A DNA stretch of 64,000 nucleotides. Origin: Pseudomonas gingeri (GTDB lineage: Bacteria; Pseudomonadota; Gammaproteobacteria; Pseudomonadales; Pseudomonadaceae). The notes below the pieces were generated by a model. That model worked only from the letters and a program-made list of their open reading frames with translations, made no database searches and was not told where the DNA came from. This document shows, in pieces, positions 8,962-18,061 of the stretch (the stretch's first letter is position 1; each line of letters begins with the position of its first letter). The stretch spans positions 402,583-466,582 of the forward strand of contig NZ_JACAPR010000012.1 in the NCBI RefSeq assembly GCF_013385635.1, read 5' to 3'. Position numbers and translations under genes: made by a program.

Positions 8962-10417
8962 GCGCGGCCTCCCAGGCATCCAGTGCCTTCGATGCCTCTA
9001 CCAGGTCGGAGAAGGCATGGCGTTCGCCATTGATTTCCTGGTAATCCTCATGGCCCTTGCCGGCCAGGACGATCACGTCGTCGGCCTTGGCCGCGGCGAT
9101 CAGCTCGGCAATGGCCAGGCCGCGACCGGCCACGAAGCGCACGGCATCGGCAGCGACAAAACCGGCACGGATATCGTCGAAAATCCGCAGGGCATCTTCG
9201 GTCCGGGGGTTGTCGTCGGTTACCAGTACGCTATCGGCCAGGCGCTCGACCACTTCCGCCATCAGCGGGCGCTTGCCGCGATCACGGTCGCCGCCACAGC
9301 CGAACAGGCAGCGCAACTGCCCCTTGGCATGCGGGCGCAGGGCCAGCAGGACTTTTTCCAGGGCATCCGGGGTGTGGGCGTAATCCACCACCACCAGGGG
9401 ACGGGCGCCGCCGCCCAGGCGCTGCATGCGACCGGCCGGGCCTTCGAGCTGTGGCAGCACCCGGAGAATTTCATCCAGCGCGTAATCCAGTCCCAGCAAT
9501 GCGCCCACTGCCGCCAGCACGTTGCTCAGGTTGAAACGACCGAGCAGTGCGCTGCGCAGATGATGCTCGCCTTGCGGGGTGACCAGCGTGGCACGCACGC
9601 CTTCGTCGCCAAACTGCGCGTCGCGGCAATACAGGTAGGCGCTGCTGTCTTCCAGGCTATAGGTGATCAACCGGGACTCATGCTCATGTGCCGCCAACCG
9701 ACGACCAAAATCATCATCGAGGTTGATCACCCGGCAGCTCAGGTCGGTCCAGCTGAACAGCTTGGCCTTCTCGGCACCATAGGCTTCCATGGTGCCGTGG
9801 TAATCGAGGTGATCGCGAGACAGGTTGGTCAGCACCGCCACGTCGAACGCCAGTGCGCTGACACGCCCCTGATGCAGGCCGTGGGAGGACACTTCCATGG
9901 CGATCGCCTTGGCACCGGCTTTCTTCAGGTCAGCCAGGGTCGCCTGTACGGCAATCGGGTCCGGCGTGGTGTGCAACCCGCTGTGCAGGGCACCATGGAA
10001 ACCGGTACCCAGGGTACCGACGATCCCGCAGTGCTGGCCGAGCAGGTCCAGGGCCTGGGCAACCAGTTGGGTGACACTGGTCTTGCCGTTGGTCCCGGTG
10101 ACGCCCAGCAGGTTCAACTGACGGCTAGGGTCGCCATAGAAACGCCCGGCGATATCCGACAACTGTGCCGCCAGGCCCTTGACCGGGATCAACGGGATAT
10201 CAGTGATCGGCAGGACGGTGGCGCCTTCCACTTCATAGGCCACCGCCGCCGCGCCACGCTGCAAGGCATCGGCGATATGGCTGCGGCCATCGACCTTGCC
10301 GCCCGGCACCGCCAGGAACAGGTCACCGGCACGCACTTTACGGCTGTCGAGCGCCAACTCGCGAATCAGCAGATCGCGGCCGGCGTGAGGAAAGATCTTG
10401 TTCAGGCTCAAGGACAT
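8954..10417 (-). CDS. murE: MurE, meso-diaminopimelate-adding ligase
   Basis: Adds the third stem-peptide residue to UDP-MurNAc-L-Ala-D-Glu. The protein is 487 residues. It has the ATP loop 'GTNGKTSVTQL' around residue 113, 'MEVSSHGLHQGRV', 'LTNLSRDHLDYHGTM' and the C-terminal 'DNPRTED'. The last matches the DNPR signature that selects meso-diaminopimelate over lysine, as expected in a Gram-negative. The start shares one base with the ftsI stop. Confidence 0.97.
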   Translation of the reverse strand: MSLSLNKIFPHAGRDLLIRELALDSRKVRAGDLFLAVPGGKVDGRSHIADALQRGAAAVAYEVEGATVLPITDIPLIPVKGLAAQLSDIAGRFYGDPSRQLNLLGVTGTNGKTSVTQLVAQALDLLGQHCGIVGTLGTGFHGALHSGLHTTPDPIAVQATLADLKKAGAKAIAMEVSSHGLHQGRVSALAFDVAVLTNLSRDHLDYHGTMEAYGAEKAKLFSWTDLSCRVINLDDDFGRRLAAHEHESRLITYSLEDSSAYLYCRDAQFGDEGVRATLVTPQGEHHLRSALLGRFNLSNVLAAVGALLGLDYALDEILRVLPQLEGPAGRMQRLGGGARPLVVVDYAHTPDALEKVLLALRPHAKGQLRCLFGCGGDRDRGKRPLMAEVVERLADSVLVTDDNPRTEDALRIFDDIRAGFVAADAVRFVAGRGLAIAELIAAAKADDVIVLAGKGHEDYQEINGERHAFSDLVEASKALDAWEAAHA

Positions 10418-12156
10418 TAACCACGCCCTCCTTTGACAGGTACGGGTGCGGCAATGGCTTGCTGCTGAGGAATGCTCGACAGGTCATCCGGGCTGACGTT
10501 CATCAGCCGCAGCGTGCCGGACATCACTTTGCTGAAGACCGGAGCCGATACCAGGCCACCGAAGTAACCGGCCTTGCTCGGTTCGTCGATCACCACCACG
10601 ATGGCGTAGCGCGGATCGCTCATCGGGCCGAAACCGGCAAACAGCGAGCGGTAGGAGTTCTCGGCATAGCCCTTGGTGCCGACCGAAGTCTTGCGAGCGG
10701 TACCGGACTTGCCGGCGACATGATAGGCCGGGACTTTGGCGCGCCAGACACCACGCGGCGCCTCGATCACCTGTTGCAGCATGCCTTGCATGGTCTTGGC
10801 GACATTTTCCGGGATGACCTGGGTACCCTCGGGCATCTTGTCGGTCTTGATCAGGGTCAGCGGCACGATCTTGCCGTTGTTGGCCAGGGCCGAGAACGCG
10901 TGCACCAGCTGGATGGCGGTCACCGACAGGCCGTAGCCGTAGGACAGGGTCGCCGTCTCGGCCTTGCGCCACTCACGGTAGTTCGGCAGGTTGCCGACAC
11001 GCTCGCCGGGGAAGCCGAGGCCGGTGTCCTGACCCAGGCCGACTTTCTGCATCACGCGGAAAATAGCCTCGCCACCGATATCGAAGGCGACCTTGCTCAT
11101 CCCCACGTTACTGGAGTTGATCAGGATGCCGGTCAGGTCGAGGACCGGGCCTTCGGTCTTGGACACGTCACGAATGGTGTATTTGCCCAGCTGCAGGGTG
11201 CCCGGATAGACCTCGACCGTGTCGGTGGGCTTCCAGCGCCCGGTTTCCAGGGCGGCACTCATGGAGATGGGCTTCATGGTCGAACCCGGCTCGAACACGT
11301 CGATCATCGCGCGGTTGCGCATCATCGCCGGCTGCAGGTTGCGACGGTTGTTAGGGTTGTAGGTCGGCTGGTTGACCATGGCGAGGATCTCACCGGTCTT
11401 CACGTCCATGATCACCAGGCTGCCGGCCTTGGCGCCGTTTTCCACCAGGGCGTTGCGCAGTTCGCGGTTGGCCAGGTATTGCAGGCGCAGGTCAATCGAC
11501 AACGCCAAGGGCTTGCCGGCCTTGGCGTTCTTGGTTACCTGGACATCCTTGATCAACCGGCCGCGCCGGTCCTTGATCACCTGTCGCTTGCCGGGCACCC
11601 CGGCCAGCCATTCGTCGTAGGCCAGCTCCACCCCTTCGCGACCGTGGTCGTCGATGTCGGTAAAGCCGACCATATGGGCCGCCACTTCACCGGCCGGGTA
11701 AAACCGCCGGAACTCCTCGATGCCATAGACACCGGGAACCTTGAGGTCGAGGACGGCCTGGCCCTGCTCCGGGGTCAGGCCCCGGACCAGGTAGATGAAT
11801 TCCTTGTTCGCCTGTTGTTCCAGGCGTTCGGTCAGCAGCTTCGGATCCTGCCCGAGCGCCATCGCCAGCGCCGGCCAGCGGTCCTTGGCCAGTTGCATTT
11901 CCTTGGCATTGGCCCACAACGTGGTCACCGGCGTACTCACGGCCAGGGGCTCGCCATTACGGTCGGTGATCAGGCCGCGGTGCGCCGGAATCGGGATATG
12001 CCGCATGCTGCGCGCATCGCCCTGGCCGATCAGGAACGCCCGGTCGATGACCTGCAGGTCGACGATCTTCCAGCTGATATAGCCGACCATGATCGCCAGC
12101 GCGCCGAGGACCACGCGGAAGCGCCACGGATAGAGTGCGCCCTCGAGTTTCATCAT
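10417..12156 (-). CDS. ftsI: FtsI (PBP3), septal peptidoglycan transpeptidase
   Basis: Class B penicillin-binding protein that cross-links septal peptidoglycan and is the main target of many beta-lactams. The protein is 579 residues from the ATG at 12156, the only nearby start that makes an ATGA overlap with ftsL. It has a short cytoplasmic N-terminus, one membrane anchor at about residues 13-35, a pedestal domain, then the transpeptidase domain. The active-site motifs are intact: STMK with serine 292 and lysine 295, SSN at 348-350 and KSGT at 483-486. It pairs with FtsW in the same operon. Confidence 0.97.
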   Translation of the reverse strand: MMKLEGALYPWRFRVVLGALAIMVGYISWKIVDLQVIDRAFLIGQGDARSMRHIPIPAHRGLITDRNGEPLAVSTPVTTLWANAKEMQLAKDRWPALAMALGQDPKLLTERLEQQANKEFIYLVRGLTPEQGQAVLDLKVPGVYGIEEFRRFYPAGEVAAHMVGFTDIDDHGREGVELAYDEWLAGVPGKRQVIKDRRGRLIKDVQVTKNAKAGKPLALSIDLRLQYLANRELRNALVENGAKAGSLVIMDVKTGEILAMVNQPTYNPNNRRNLQPAMMRNRAMIDVFEPGSTMKPISMSAALETGRWKPTDTVEVYPGTLQLGKYTIRDVSKTEGPVLDLTGILINSSNVGMSKVAFDIGGEAIFRVMQKVGLGQDTGLGFPGERVGNLPNYREWRKAETATLSYGYGLSVTAIQLVHAFSALANNGKIVPLTLIKTDKMPEGTQVIPENVAKTMQGMLQQVIEAPRGVWRAKVPAYHVAGKSGTARKTSVGTKGYAENSYRSLFAGFGPMSDPRYAIVVVIDEPSKAGYFGGLVSAPVFSKVMSGTLRLMNVSPDDLSSIPQQQAIAAPVPVKGGRG

Positions 12157-12446
12157 GGCGCCACCATCCTGACTTCGGACGGGCTGGGGATGCGCATCTT
12201 CAGTTGTTCGGTGGCCAGGGTCTCGATCCGGCTGTGGGCCGTCCAGGTACTCTGTTCGAGGATCAGGCGGCCCCATTCGGCCTGGGCCTTGTCACGCACG
12301 CTCAGCTCGCCATACAGCGAGTTGAGCAACTGACGATTCCAGTGCGCGCTGTACGCTACGCCGATGGCGGACACCAGCACGGCGATAAACAGCAGGAACA
12401 TGAAAAAGCTCCCGCCCGGGAGTGGCTTGGCGTAGAGCTTGCTCAC
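12153..12446 (-). CDS. ftsL: Cell division protein FtsL
   Basis: Small bitopic divisome protein, 97 residues, which forms the FtsQLB complex and activates FtsWI. It has a short cytoplasmic stretch, one membrane helix ('FFMFLLFIAVLVSAIGVAYSA', about residues 14-34), then a periplasmic amphipathic coiled coil rich in leucine and glutamate. The gene sits between rsmH and ftsI with 4-base overlaps on each side. Sequence conservation in this family is low, so the call rests on size, topology and position. Confidence 0.95.
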   Translation of the reverse strand: MSKLYAKPLPGGSFFMFLLFIAVLVSAIGVAYSAHWNRQLLNSLYGELSVRDKAQAEWGRLILEQSTWTAHSRIETLATEQLKMRIPSPSEVRMVAP

Positions 12447-13390
12447 CGCAACTTCTCCGCGACCCGCATGACGGCGCTGCGCGCACGCGGGTTGGCCTTG
12501 AGCTCGGCTTCGGAGGCGAACTGCGCCTTGCCGTGCACCTTGATACGCGGCTCGAATGCCTGATGGCGTACCGGCAGATTGCGCGGAAGGTTGTCGCCCT
12601 CGCCCTTGACCAGGCGCCGCATGAACAGTTTGACGATGCGGTCTTCAAGCGAGTGGAAGCTGATCACCACCAGGCGCCCACCGATTTCCAGGGCGTCGAG
12701 CGCCGCTTCGAGGCCGGTTTCAAGATCGCCCAATTCGTTGTTGACGTGGATGCGCAGGCCCTGGAAAGCCCGGGTCGCCGGGTTCTTGCCCTTTTCCCAG
12801 GCCGGGTTGGCGATCTTGAGCACTTCGGCCAGATCGGCGGTACGCTCGAAAGGCTTGATTTCACGACGCTCGACCACGGCCCGGGCCATGCGGCCGGAGA
12901 AGCGCTCTTCGCCATACTCCTTGAAGACGCGTGCGATTTCCTCCGCCGGAGCCGTGGCGATGAACTCGGCGGCACTGATCCCGCGCGACGGATCCATGCG
13001 CATGTCCAGCGGGCCGTCGTTCATGAAACTGAAGCCGCGTTCCGGATCATCCAGTTGCGGCGAGGACACGCCGAGGTCGAGCAGGATACCGTTGACCTTG
13101 CCGGCCATATCGCGTTCGACGATCGCCGAACCCAGCTCGGCAAAGCTGCGCTGCACAACGACAAAGCGGCCGTCTTCGGCCGCTAGCGCTTGCCCGGTGG
13201 CAATCGCCTGTGGATCCTTGTCGAAACCGAGAAGTCGGCCATCGGGCCCGAGCTTGCTGAGAATCAGGCGGCTATGCCCGCCTCGACCGAAGGTGCCATC
13301 CAGATAGCAGCCATCAGGGCGTACGGCGAGAGCCTCGACGGCTTCGTCAAGCAGTACGGTGATGTGGTTAAAGCCGCTATCAATAGTCAC
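12443..13390 (-). CDS. rsmH: RsmH (MraW), 16S rRNA m4C1402 methyltransferase
   Basis: S-adenosylmethionine-dependent enzyme that N4-methylates C1402 of 16S rRNA in the decoding centre. The protein is 315 residues. The N-terminal 'HITVLLDEAVEAL' and 'YLDGTFGRGGHSRLIL' (SAM motif I) are characteristic, as are 'LDLGVSSPQLDD', 'GFSFMNDGPLDMRMD' and 'VISFHSLEDRIVK' in the catalytic domain. RsmI, which 2'-O-methylates the same nucleotide in E. coli, is encoded 1.2 kb away, so both C1402 enzymes are neighbours here. The start overlaps mraZ by 4 bases. Confidence 0.97.
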   Translation of the reverse strand: MTIDSGFNHITVLLDEAVEALAVRPDGCYLDGTFGRGGHSRLILSKLGPDGRLLGFDKDPQAIATGQALAAEDGRFVVVQRSFAELGSAIVERDMAGKVNGILLDLGVSSPQLDDPERGFSFMNDGPLDMRMDPSRGISAAEFIATAPAEEIARVFKEYGEERFSGRMARAVVERREIKPFERTADLAEVLKIANPAWEKGKNPATRAFQGLRIHVNNELGDLETGLEAALDALEIGGRLVVISFHSLEDRIVKLFMRRLVKGEGDNLPRNLPVRHQAFEPRIKVHGKAQFASEAELKANPRARSAVMRVAEKLR

Positions 13391-13842
13391 AGGATCAGAT
13401 CACGCAGTTCATCAGGCATCGCGCCCGGTTGTTGAATGGCTGCCAGGTCAGCTGCAGATACAGCATTCCAGGCGTCCTCGTCCCACAGTTGAAACTTGTT
13501 CAGTTGACCCACCAGCATCGCGCGCTTGTCCAGCTTCGCGTACTCGCGCAGGCGCGGTGGCACCAGGAAACGGCCGCTGCCGTCGAGTTCGAGGTCGACG
13601 GCATTACCAATCAGCAAACGTTGCAGACGGCGGTTCTCTTCCCGCAGCGACGGCAACGCACGCAACTTGGTTTCAATCAGTTCCCACTCGTCGAGCGGGT
13701 ACACGCACAAGCAGGGATCTACCGCATCAATGGTGACGATCAATTGTCCGGAACTACGCGAATCGAGCTCGTCACGGTACCGGCTCGGCATGGCGAGACG
13801 GCCCTTTGCGTCGAGACTGATAGCGTTAGCTCCGCGAAACAC
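13387..13842 (-). CDS. mraZ: Transcriptional regulator MraZ
   Basis: AbrB-type DNA-binding protein that represses its own dcw promoter in E. coli. The protein is 151 residues with two tandem SpoVT/AbrB-like halves: 'MFRGANAISLDAKGRLAMPSRYRD' at the N-terminus and 'VDLELDGSGRFLVPPRLREYA' after about residue 75. The start is a GTG at 13842, with GGAGA about ten bases upstream, and no better ATG gives the conserved N-terminus. It is the first gene of the dcw operon, and its likely operator lies about 45 bp upstream. Confidence 0.95.
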   Translation of the reverse strand: MFRGANAISLDAKGRLAMPSRYRDELDSRSSGQLIVTIDAVDPCLCVYPLDEWELIETKLRALPSLREENRRLQRLLIGNAVDLELDGSGRFLVPPRLREYAKLDKRAMLVGQLNKFQLWDEDAWNAVSAADLAAIQQPGAMPDELRDLIL

Positions 13843-13883
13843 AGATGCGTTTCTCCAAATATTAGCGTTTTACGCTCAAAAAA

Positions 13884-13908
13884 CCCACTTCATGCCACTT
13901 TCCGCCAC
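13884..13908 (-). promoter_or_regulatory. MraZ operator: three 10-bp-spaced repeats
   Basis: On the minus strand three pentamers recur every 10 bp: GTGGC (13904-13908), GTGGC (13894-13898) and GTGGG (13884-13888). They lie just downstream of the predicted transcription start and upstream of mraZ. E. coli MraZ binds TGGGN repeats with 5-base spacers in the same position, so autoregulation is the natural inference. Two of the three repeats carry C where the consensus has G. Confidence 0.75.
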
Positions 13909-13916
13909 TTGTGCAC

Positions 13917-13946
13917 ACTATAGGAATGCGCCCACCACACCGTCAA
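13917..13946 (-). promoter_or_regulatory. Sigma-70 promoter of the dcw operon
   Basis: Minus strand -35 TTGACG (13941-13946) and -10 TATAGT (13917-13922), separated by 18 bp, with the predicted start near 13910. It sits directly upstream of the MraZ repeats and the mraZ GTG start. The rest of the 13,843-14,152 gap toward rnpB is AT-rich with no convincing open frame. Confidence 0.72.
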
Positions 13947-14152
13947 GGCGCGGTCCTAAGGAAAAGCCTTACAGAACGGAGATTTAGGAGCATAAAAGGA
14001 GACTTTGGGGCAATTCGGAGAGGGTTTTGCCAGACAAACTTCATGCGACTCAAAAATTTGAGATCTGAAGTTAAAGTGATTTGTTAAGAGTAAGATTTTT
14101 TCGGTATTACAAATGCGCTTCTGCCAGCGATTGCGAGCAGGGAAGGAAAGAG

Positions 14153-14506
14153 GTGGAGAGTCGATCTGTAAGCCGGGTTCTGTCGAGGACAGTCATTCCT
14201 CTACGATGGCCATCACTGGACATCTTTAGCAACCTACCCGGTTCCAGCGCGGGCCACGCCTAGGAACCCTATTTGGTCTTGCTCCGAGTGGGGTTTACCT
14301 AGCCACGAACTGTTGCCAGACGTGCGGTGCGCTCTTACCGCACCTTTTCACCCTTACCGGCACCGAAGTGCTTAGGCGGTTATTTTCTGTGGCACTTTCC
14401 GTAGGCTCACGCCTCCCAGGCATTACCTGGCACTCCGCCCTATGGAGCCCGGACTTTCCTCCCCCCCCTAATTTTCATAGAGGGCAGCGACTGTCCAATC
14501 GACTCT
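14153..14506 (-). ncRNA. rnpB: RNase P RNA
   Basis: Catalytic RNA that trims the 5' leader of tRNA precursors. Read on the minus strand it begins AGAGTCGATTGGACAGTCGC, contains the conserved GAGGAAAGTCCGGGCTCC block and the GTAAGGGTGAAAAGGTGCGG segment, and ends in GACAGAACCCGGCTTACAG. The first nine bases pair with ATCGACTCT at the 3' end, forming helix P1. The length of about 354 nt fits type A bacterial RNase P. Exact ends are inferred from P1 and may differ by a few bases. Confidence 0.95.
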
Positions 14507-14515
14507 CCGCCGCGC

Positions 14516-14544
14516 AGGTTACCGGCACATGACACGAAGGACAA
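14516..14544 (-). promoter_or_regulatory. Likely rnpB promoter
   Basis: Minus strand TTGTCC (14539-14544) and TAACCT (14516-14521) with a 17-bp spacer, followed by a GC-rich discriminator (GCGCGGCGG) and then the first base of the RNase P RNA. The GC-rich discriminator resembles those of growth-rate-controlled stable RNA promoters. Confidence 0.6.
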
Positions 14545-14650
14545 GCTTTAAAGCCGCCACTGTCCCGACAAGCCCGGCCACACAGCCTCCGGTTGTGCCA
14601 TCAGGGAAAAATCCGACATCTGCAAGAGACTAGACCCACATCAAAATAAA

Positions 14651-15523
14651 TCAGTCGTTTTTCTGTTTCTCAAGCGCGACCTGATACAGCACATTCTTGC
14701 GCACACCGGTGATTTCCGCCGCCAGGGCCGCAGCACGCTTGAGTGGCATCTCCTTGAGCAGCAGGTCGAGGATCCGCATGGCCTCGGCACCGACCGCATC
14801 GTCACTTTCAGGCGCCGTCCAGCCGGCGACCAGCACCACGCATTCACCACGCTGCTGATTGCTGTCGGCCTCGACAAAACCGCGCAACTCACCCAACGGC
14901 AAGCCCTTGAGCGTCTCGAAGGTCTTGGTCAGTTCACGCCCCAGCAACGCCGGACGCTCCGGCCCGAACACCAGTTCCATGTCCTCCAGGCATTCAAGGA
15001 TCCGGTGCGGCGCCTCATAGAAGATCAGGGTCCGTGGTTCTTCCTTCAACAGCTCCAGGCGCGAGCGGCGACCGACCGCCTTGGCCGGCAGGAACCCCTC
15101 GAAGATAAACCGGTCGGACGGCAGCCCCGCCGCCGACAGCGCCGCGATCAACGCACAGGCACCGGGCACCGGCACCACCTTGACTCCCGCGGCACGGGCC
15201 TGGCGCACCAGGTGGTAGCCGGGATCGGAAATCAGCGGCGTACCGGCGTCGGAGATCAATGCCACATCCTCGCCGGCCAACAGCTTGGCGATAAAGCGGC
15301 TACCCTCATCACGTTCGTTGTGCTCATGGCAGGCAGCCAGCGGCGTCGAAATACCGAAGTGCTGCAAGAGCCGCAGCGAGTGCCGGGTATCTTCCGCCGC
15401 GATCAGCGACACATCGCGCAGCACTTTCATGGCACGCGCACTGATGTCATCCAGGTTACCGATGGGTGTCGCCACCACATAAAGCGAGCCCATCGCGGAA
15501 TTCAAAGCACCTGGAGCAGTCAA
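14651..15523 (-). CDS. rsmI: RsmI, 16S rRNA 2'-O-methyltransferase (C1402)
   Basis: Tetrapyrrole-methylase-fold enzyme that adds the 2'-O-methyl group to C1402 of 16S rRNA. About 290 residues. Motifs are 'GSLYVVATPIGNLDDIS' at the N-terminus, 'AAEDTRHSLRLLQHFGI', 'ISDAGTPLISDPGYHLV', 'PGACALIAALSAAGLP' and 'FYEAPHRI'. I place the start at a TTG (15523) with GAGG eight bases upstream. A GTG at 15532 and an ATG at 15493 are alternatives. It is divergent from lpoA and separated from rnpB by about 145 bp. Confidence 0.93.
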   Translation of the reverse strand: MTAPGALNSAMGSLYVVATPIGNLDDISARAMKVLRDVSLIAAEDTRHSLRLLQHFGISTPLAACHEHNERDEGSRFIAKLLAGEDVALISDAGTPLISDPGYHLVRQARAAGVKVVPVPGACALIAALSAAGLPSDRFIFEGFLPAKAVGRRSRLELLKEEPRTLIFYEAPHRILECLEDMELVFGPERPALLGRELTKTFETLKGLPLGELRGFVEADSNQQRGECVVLVAGWTAPESDDAVGAEAMRILDLLLKEMPLKRAAALAAEITGVRKNVLYQVALEKQKND

Positions 15524-15742
15524 AGCGCACACCTCAAGAAGAACGAAAAACCCATTGTAGCGCGTAGAGGCCCTGCCGATATGCTCCACAGCTGCAGGCC
15601 CGGCTCTTCCGACCGGGGAATTTGCAGTCCCGGACACGCTTTGTACGACCTAATTTGACGGTTTCACGCCAGCAACATCGCGCCCCGGCCAGTGCTTGGG
15701 TACAATTCCACGCTAATTTGATCGAGTATCAGGAACACTTAC

Positions 15743-17554
15743 ATGATCGCTTGCCTGCGGCTGTTCTCTGCCCTCTGCCTTGCTGCCTTGTTGGCGGCAT
15801 GCGCCAGCTCGCCCTCCTCCAGCCTTGGCGAACTTCCACGGACCCCGGATGCCAGCATCGAGCAACTGCTCGAACAAGCCTCCGCCAGCAAAACACCAGA
15901 CAAGGCCGCATTGCTGCGACTGACCGCTGCCGACCTGGCCTACCGCCAGAAAGACACCGGTCGCGCCTCGCAGATCCTTGCCCAGGTGCCGCTGGACCAG
16001 CTCAAGCCGGCCCAGCAGGTCTTTGCCAGCACCCTGGCCGCCGAACTGGCGATGACCCGTAACCAGCCCAAGGCCGCCCTCGCCGCCTTGAGCCACCCGA
16101 GCCTGGAACGCCTTGGCGAACTGCCGGTGGACCAACAGATCCGCACCCAGACCGTTCGCGCCCGCGCCTTCGAGGCCGATGGTCAGACCCTGGCCGCCGC
16201 TCGCGAGCGTATCTTCATCGCGCCATTGCTCAGCGGTGACGCCGCCCGTGCCAACCACGAAGCGATCTGGGCATTGATCGCGGCACTGCCGACCGATCAA
16301 CTGCAGCCGACCGGCAGCGATGACCTCAGCGGCTGGCTCAGCCTGGCCCTGGCGGTCAAGACTTCCGGCACCCTGGAACAACAGCAGGCCGCCATCGATA
16401 CCTGGCGCGCGCAGAACCCGAAACACCCGGCCGCCCTGCAACTGCCGCAGCCACTGGTCAAGCTCAAGGAACTGGCCAGCCAGCCACTGAACAAGATCGC
16501 CCTGCTGCTGCCGAACGACGGCCCGCTGGCTTCCGTCGGCAAGGCCCTGCGTGAAGGCTTCATGGCCGCCCACTACCAGGCCCAGCAGGCCGGGCAGAAG
16601 CCGCCAGCCATCGAGTTCTACGACAGCTCGCGCCTGGGCTCCCTGGATGATTTCTATCGCAAGGCCCAGGCCGCCGGCGTGCAACTGGTGATCGGGCCAT
16701 TGGAAAAACCGCTGGTCAAACAACTCAGTGCCCGCCCGCAACTGCCGATCACCACCCTGGCGCTGAACTACAGCGAAAGCACGCAGAACCCGCCGCAACT
16801 GTTCCAGTTCGGCCTGGCTGCCGAAGACGAAGCCCGCGAAGTCTCCCGTCGCGCCCGTGCCGACGGCCTGCACCGCGCCGCGGCCATGGTGCCGAAGGGC
16901 GAATGGGGCGATCGCGTACTGAAAGCCTTCCGCCAGGATTGGGAAGCCAACGGCGGCACCGTGGTCGGCGTCGAGCACGTCGATCAGCCGGTTGCCCTGG
17001 CCCAACAGATTGCCGACCTGTTCCAGTTGCGCCAGAGCGAGGGCCGCGCCAAGAGCCTGCAAAGCACGGTAGGCGGCCAGGTAGCCGCCCAGCCTTCGCG
17101 CCGTCAGGACATCGAGTTCATCTTCCTGGCCGCGACACCGCAGCAAGCCCAGCAGATCAAACCGACACTGAACTTCCAGTACGCCGGTGATGTGCCGGTG
17201 TATGCCACTTCCCACCTGTTCAGCGCCACGGGCGATATCAACCAGTACAACGACATGAACGGTATTCGCTTCTGCGAAACCCCATGGCTGCTGGATGCCA
17301 ACGACCCACTGCGCAAACAGGTCACCGCCCAATGGCCGCAAGCCGGCGGCAGCCTGGGACGCCTGTACGCCATGGGTGTCGATGCTTATCGCCTGGCCCC
17401 GCGCCTGGGTCAACTCAAGGCCCTGCCGGACAGCCGCATCGAAGGCCTCTCCGGCAGCCTGAGCATGGATCAGGGACAACGGGTCGAGCGCCAGTTGCCA
17501 TGGGCCCAGTTCGTCAGCGGCCAGGTCCAGCGCCTGCCGGACACTCCGCGCTGA
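15743..17554 (+). CDS. lpoA: LpoA, lipoprotein activator of penicillin-binding protein 1A
   Basis: Outer-membrane lipoprotein that spans the periplasm to stimulate peptidoglycan synthesis by PBP1A. The protein is 603 residues. It has a lipoprotein signal with lipobox 'LAAC' (cysteine at about residue 19), a TPR-like helical N-terminal half, and a C-terminal half resembling periplasmic type I binding proteins ('KIALLLPNDGPLASVGKALREG', 'VIGPLEKPLVKQL', 'VPVYATSHLFS'). The start has AGGAAC upstream. Its stop overlaps the yraN start (TGATG), so the two are co-translated. Confidence 0.93.
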   Translation: MIACLRLFSALCLAALLAACASSPSSSLGELPRTPDASIEQLLEQASASKTPDKAALLRLTAADLAYRQKDTGRASQILAQVPLDQLKPAQQVFASTLAAELAMTRNQPKAALAALSHPSLERLGELPVDQQIRTQTVRARAFEADGQTLAAARERIFIAPLLSGDAARANHEAIWALIAALPTDQLQPTGSDDLSGWLSLALAVKTSGTLEQQQAAIDTWRAQNPKHPAALQLPQPLVKLKELASQPLNKIALLLPNDGPLASVGKALREGFMAAHYQAQQAGQKPPAIEFYDSSRLGSLDDFYRKAQAAGVQLVIGPLEKPLVKQLSARPQLPITTLALNYSESTQNPPQLFQFGLAAEDEAREVSRRARADGLHRAAAMVPKGEWGDRVLKAFRQDWEANGGTVVGVEHVDQPVALAQQIADLFQLRQSEGRAKSLQSTVGGQVAAQPSRRQDIEFIFLAATPQQAQQIKPTLNFQYAGDVPVYATSHLFSATGDINQYNDMNGIRFCETPWLLDANDPLRKQVTAQWPQAGGSLGRLYAMGVDAYRLAPRLGQLKALPDSRIEGLSGSLSMDQGQRVERQLPWAQFVSGQVQRLPDTPR

Positions 17555-17925
17555 TGCCGGATGGCCTGCACCTGAAAAGCGGCAAGGATGCCGAGAGCCT
17601 CGCGCTCCGGCATCTCGAACAGCAAGGGCTGCGCCTGCTGGCGCAGAACTGGTTATGCAAACGCGGCGAGCTTGATCTGGTCATGCTCGACGGCGATACA
17701 GTAGTATTCGTCGAAGTTCGTTATAGAAAAAACACCCAATGGGGTGGCGCCGTGGGCAGCATCGATGCCCGCAAGCGCAAGAAGTTAATATTCGCGGCGC
17801 AGTATTTCCTGCAACGCGAGTCACGCTGGGCCAGTCGCCCCTGCCGTTTCGATGTGATCGCCATAGAGGGCGACCTGGAAGCAGCACCCCAGCTGAACTG
17901 GCTACGGAATGCCTTCGACAGCTGA
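17554..17925 (+). CDS. YraN/UPF0102 family nuclease-like protein
   Basis: A 123-residue protein of the UPF0102 family, with a restriction-endonuclease-like fold but no firmly established role. The core shows the predicted nuclease residues: 'KRGELDLVMLDGDTVVFVEVRYR', with an acidic pair and an E-x-R in place of the classic E-x-K. The start overlaps the lpoA stop by one base; an apparent upstream extension is lpoA out of frame. The position between lpoA and gmhA is conserved in gammaproteobacteria. No signal peptide is visible. Confidence 0.9.
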   Translation: MPDGLHLKSGKDAESLALRHLEQQGLRLLAQNWLCKRGELDLVMLDGDTVVFVEVRYRKNTQWGGAVGSIDARKRKKLIFAAQYFLQRESRWASRPCRFDVIAIEGDLEAAPQLNWLRNAFDS

Positions 17926-18061
17926 CTCCCGGTTGTCGAGCCGGTTACTTTTCATTCACTGATTTTGCTCTTTGCTTTGCGGGCTGCACATTCTTGTGCC
18001 GGGCAGCCTCCGGGAAAACCCGGACAGCGCTCGACCAGCCGCCCTACTTAAGGTCACATAG

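Noticed and set aside
10459..12333. 624-codon plus-strand frame opposite ftsI
   Set aside because: Shadow of ftsI, which has all catalytic motifs in frame. The antisense product is histidine/glutamine-rich with no domain.
15713..17479. 588-codon minus-strand frame opposite lpoA
   Set aside because: Composition bias mirror of lpoA; the sense protein has a lipobox and family motifs.
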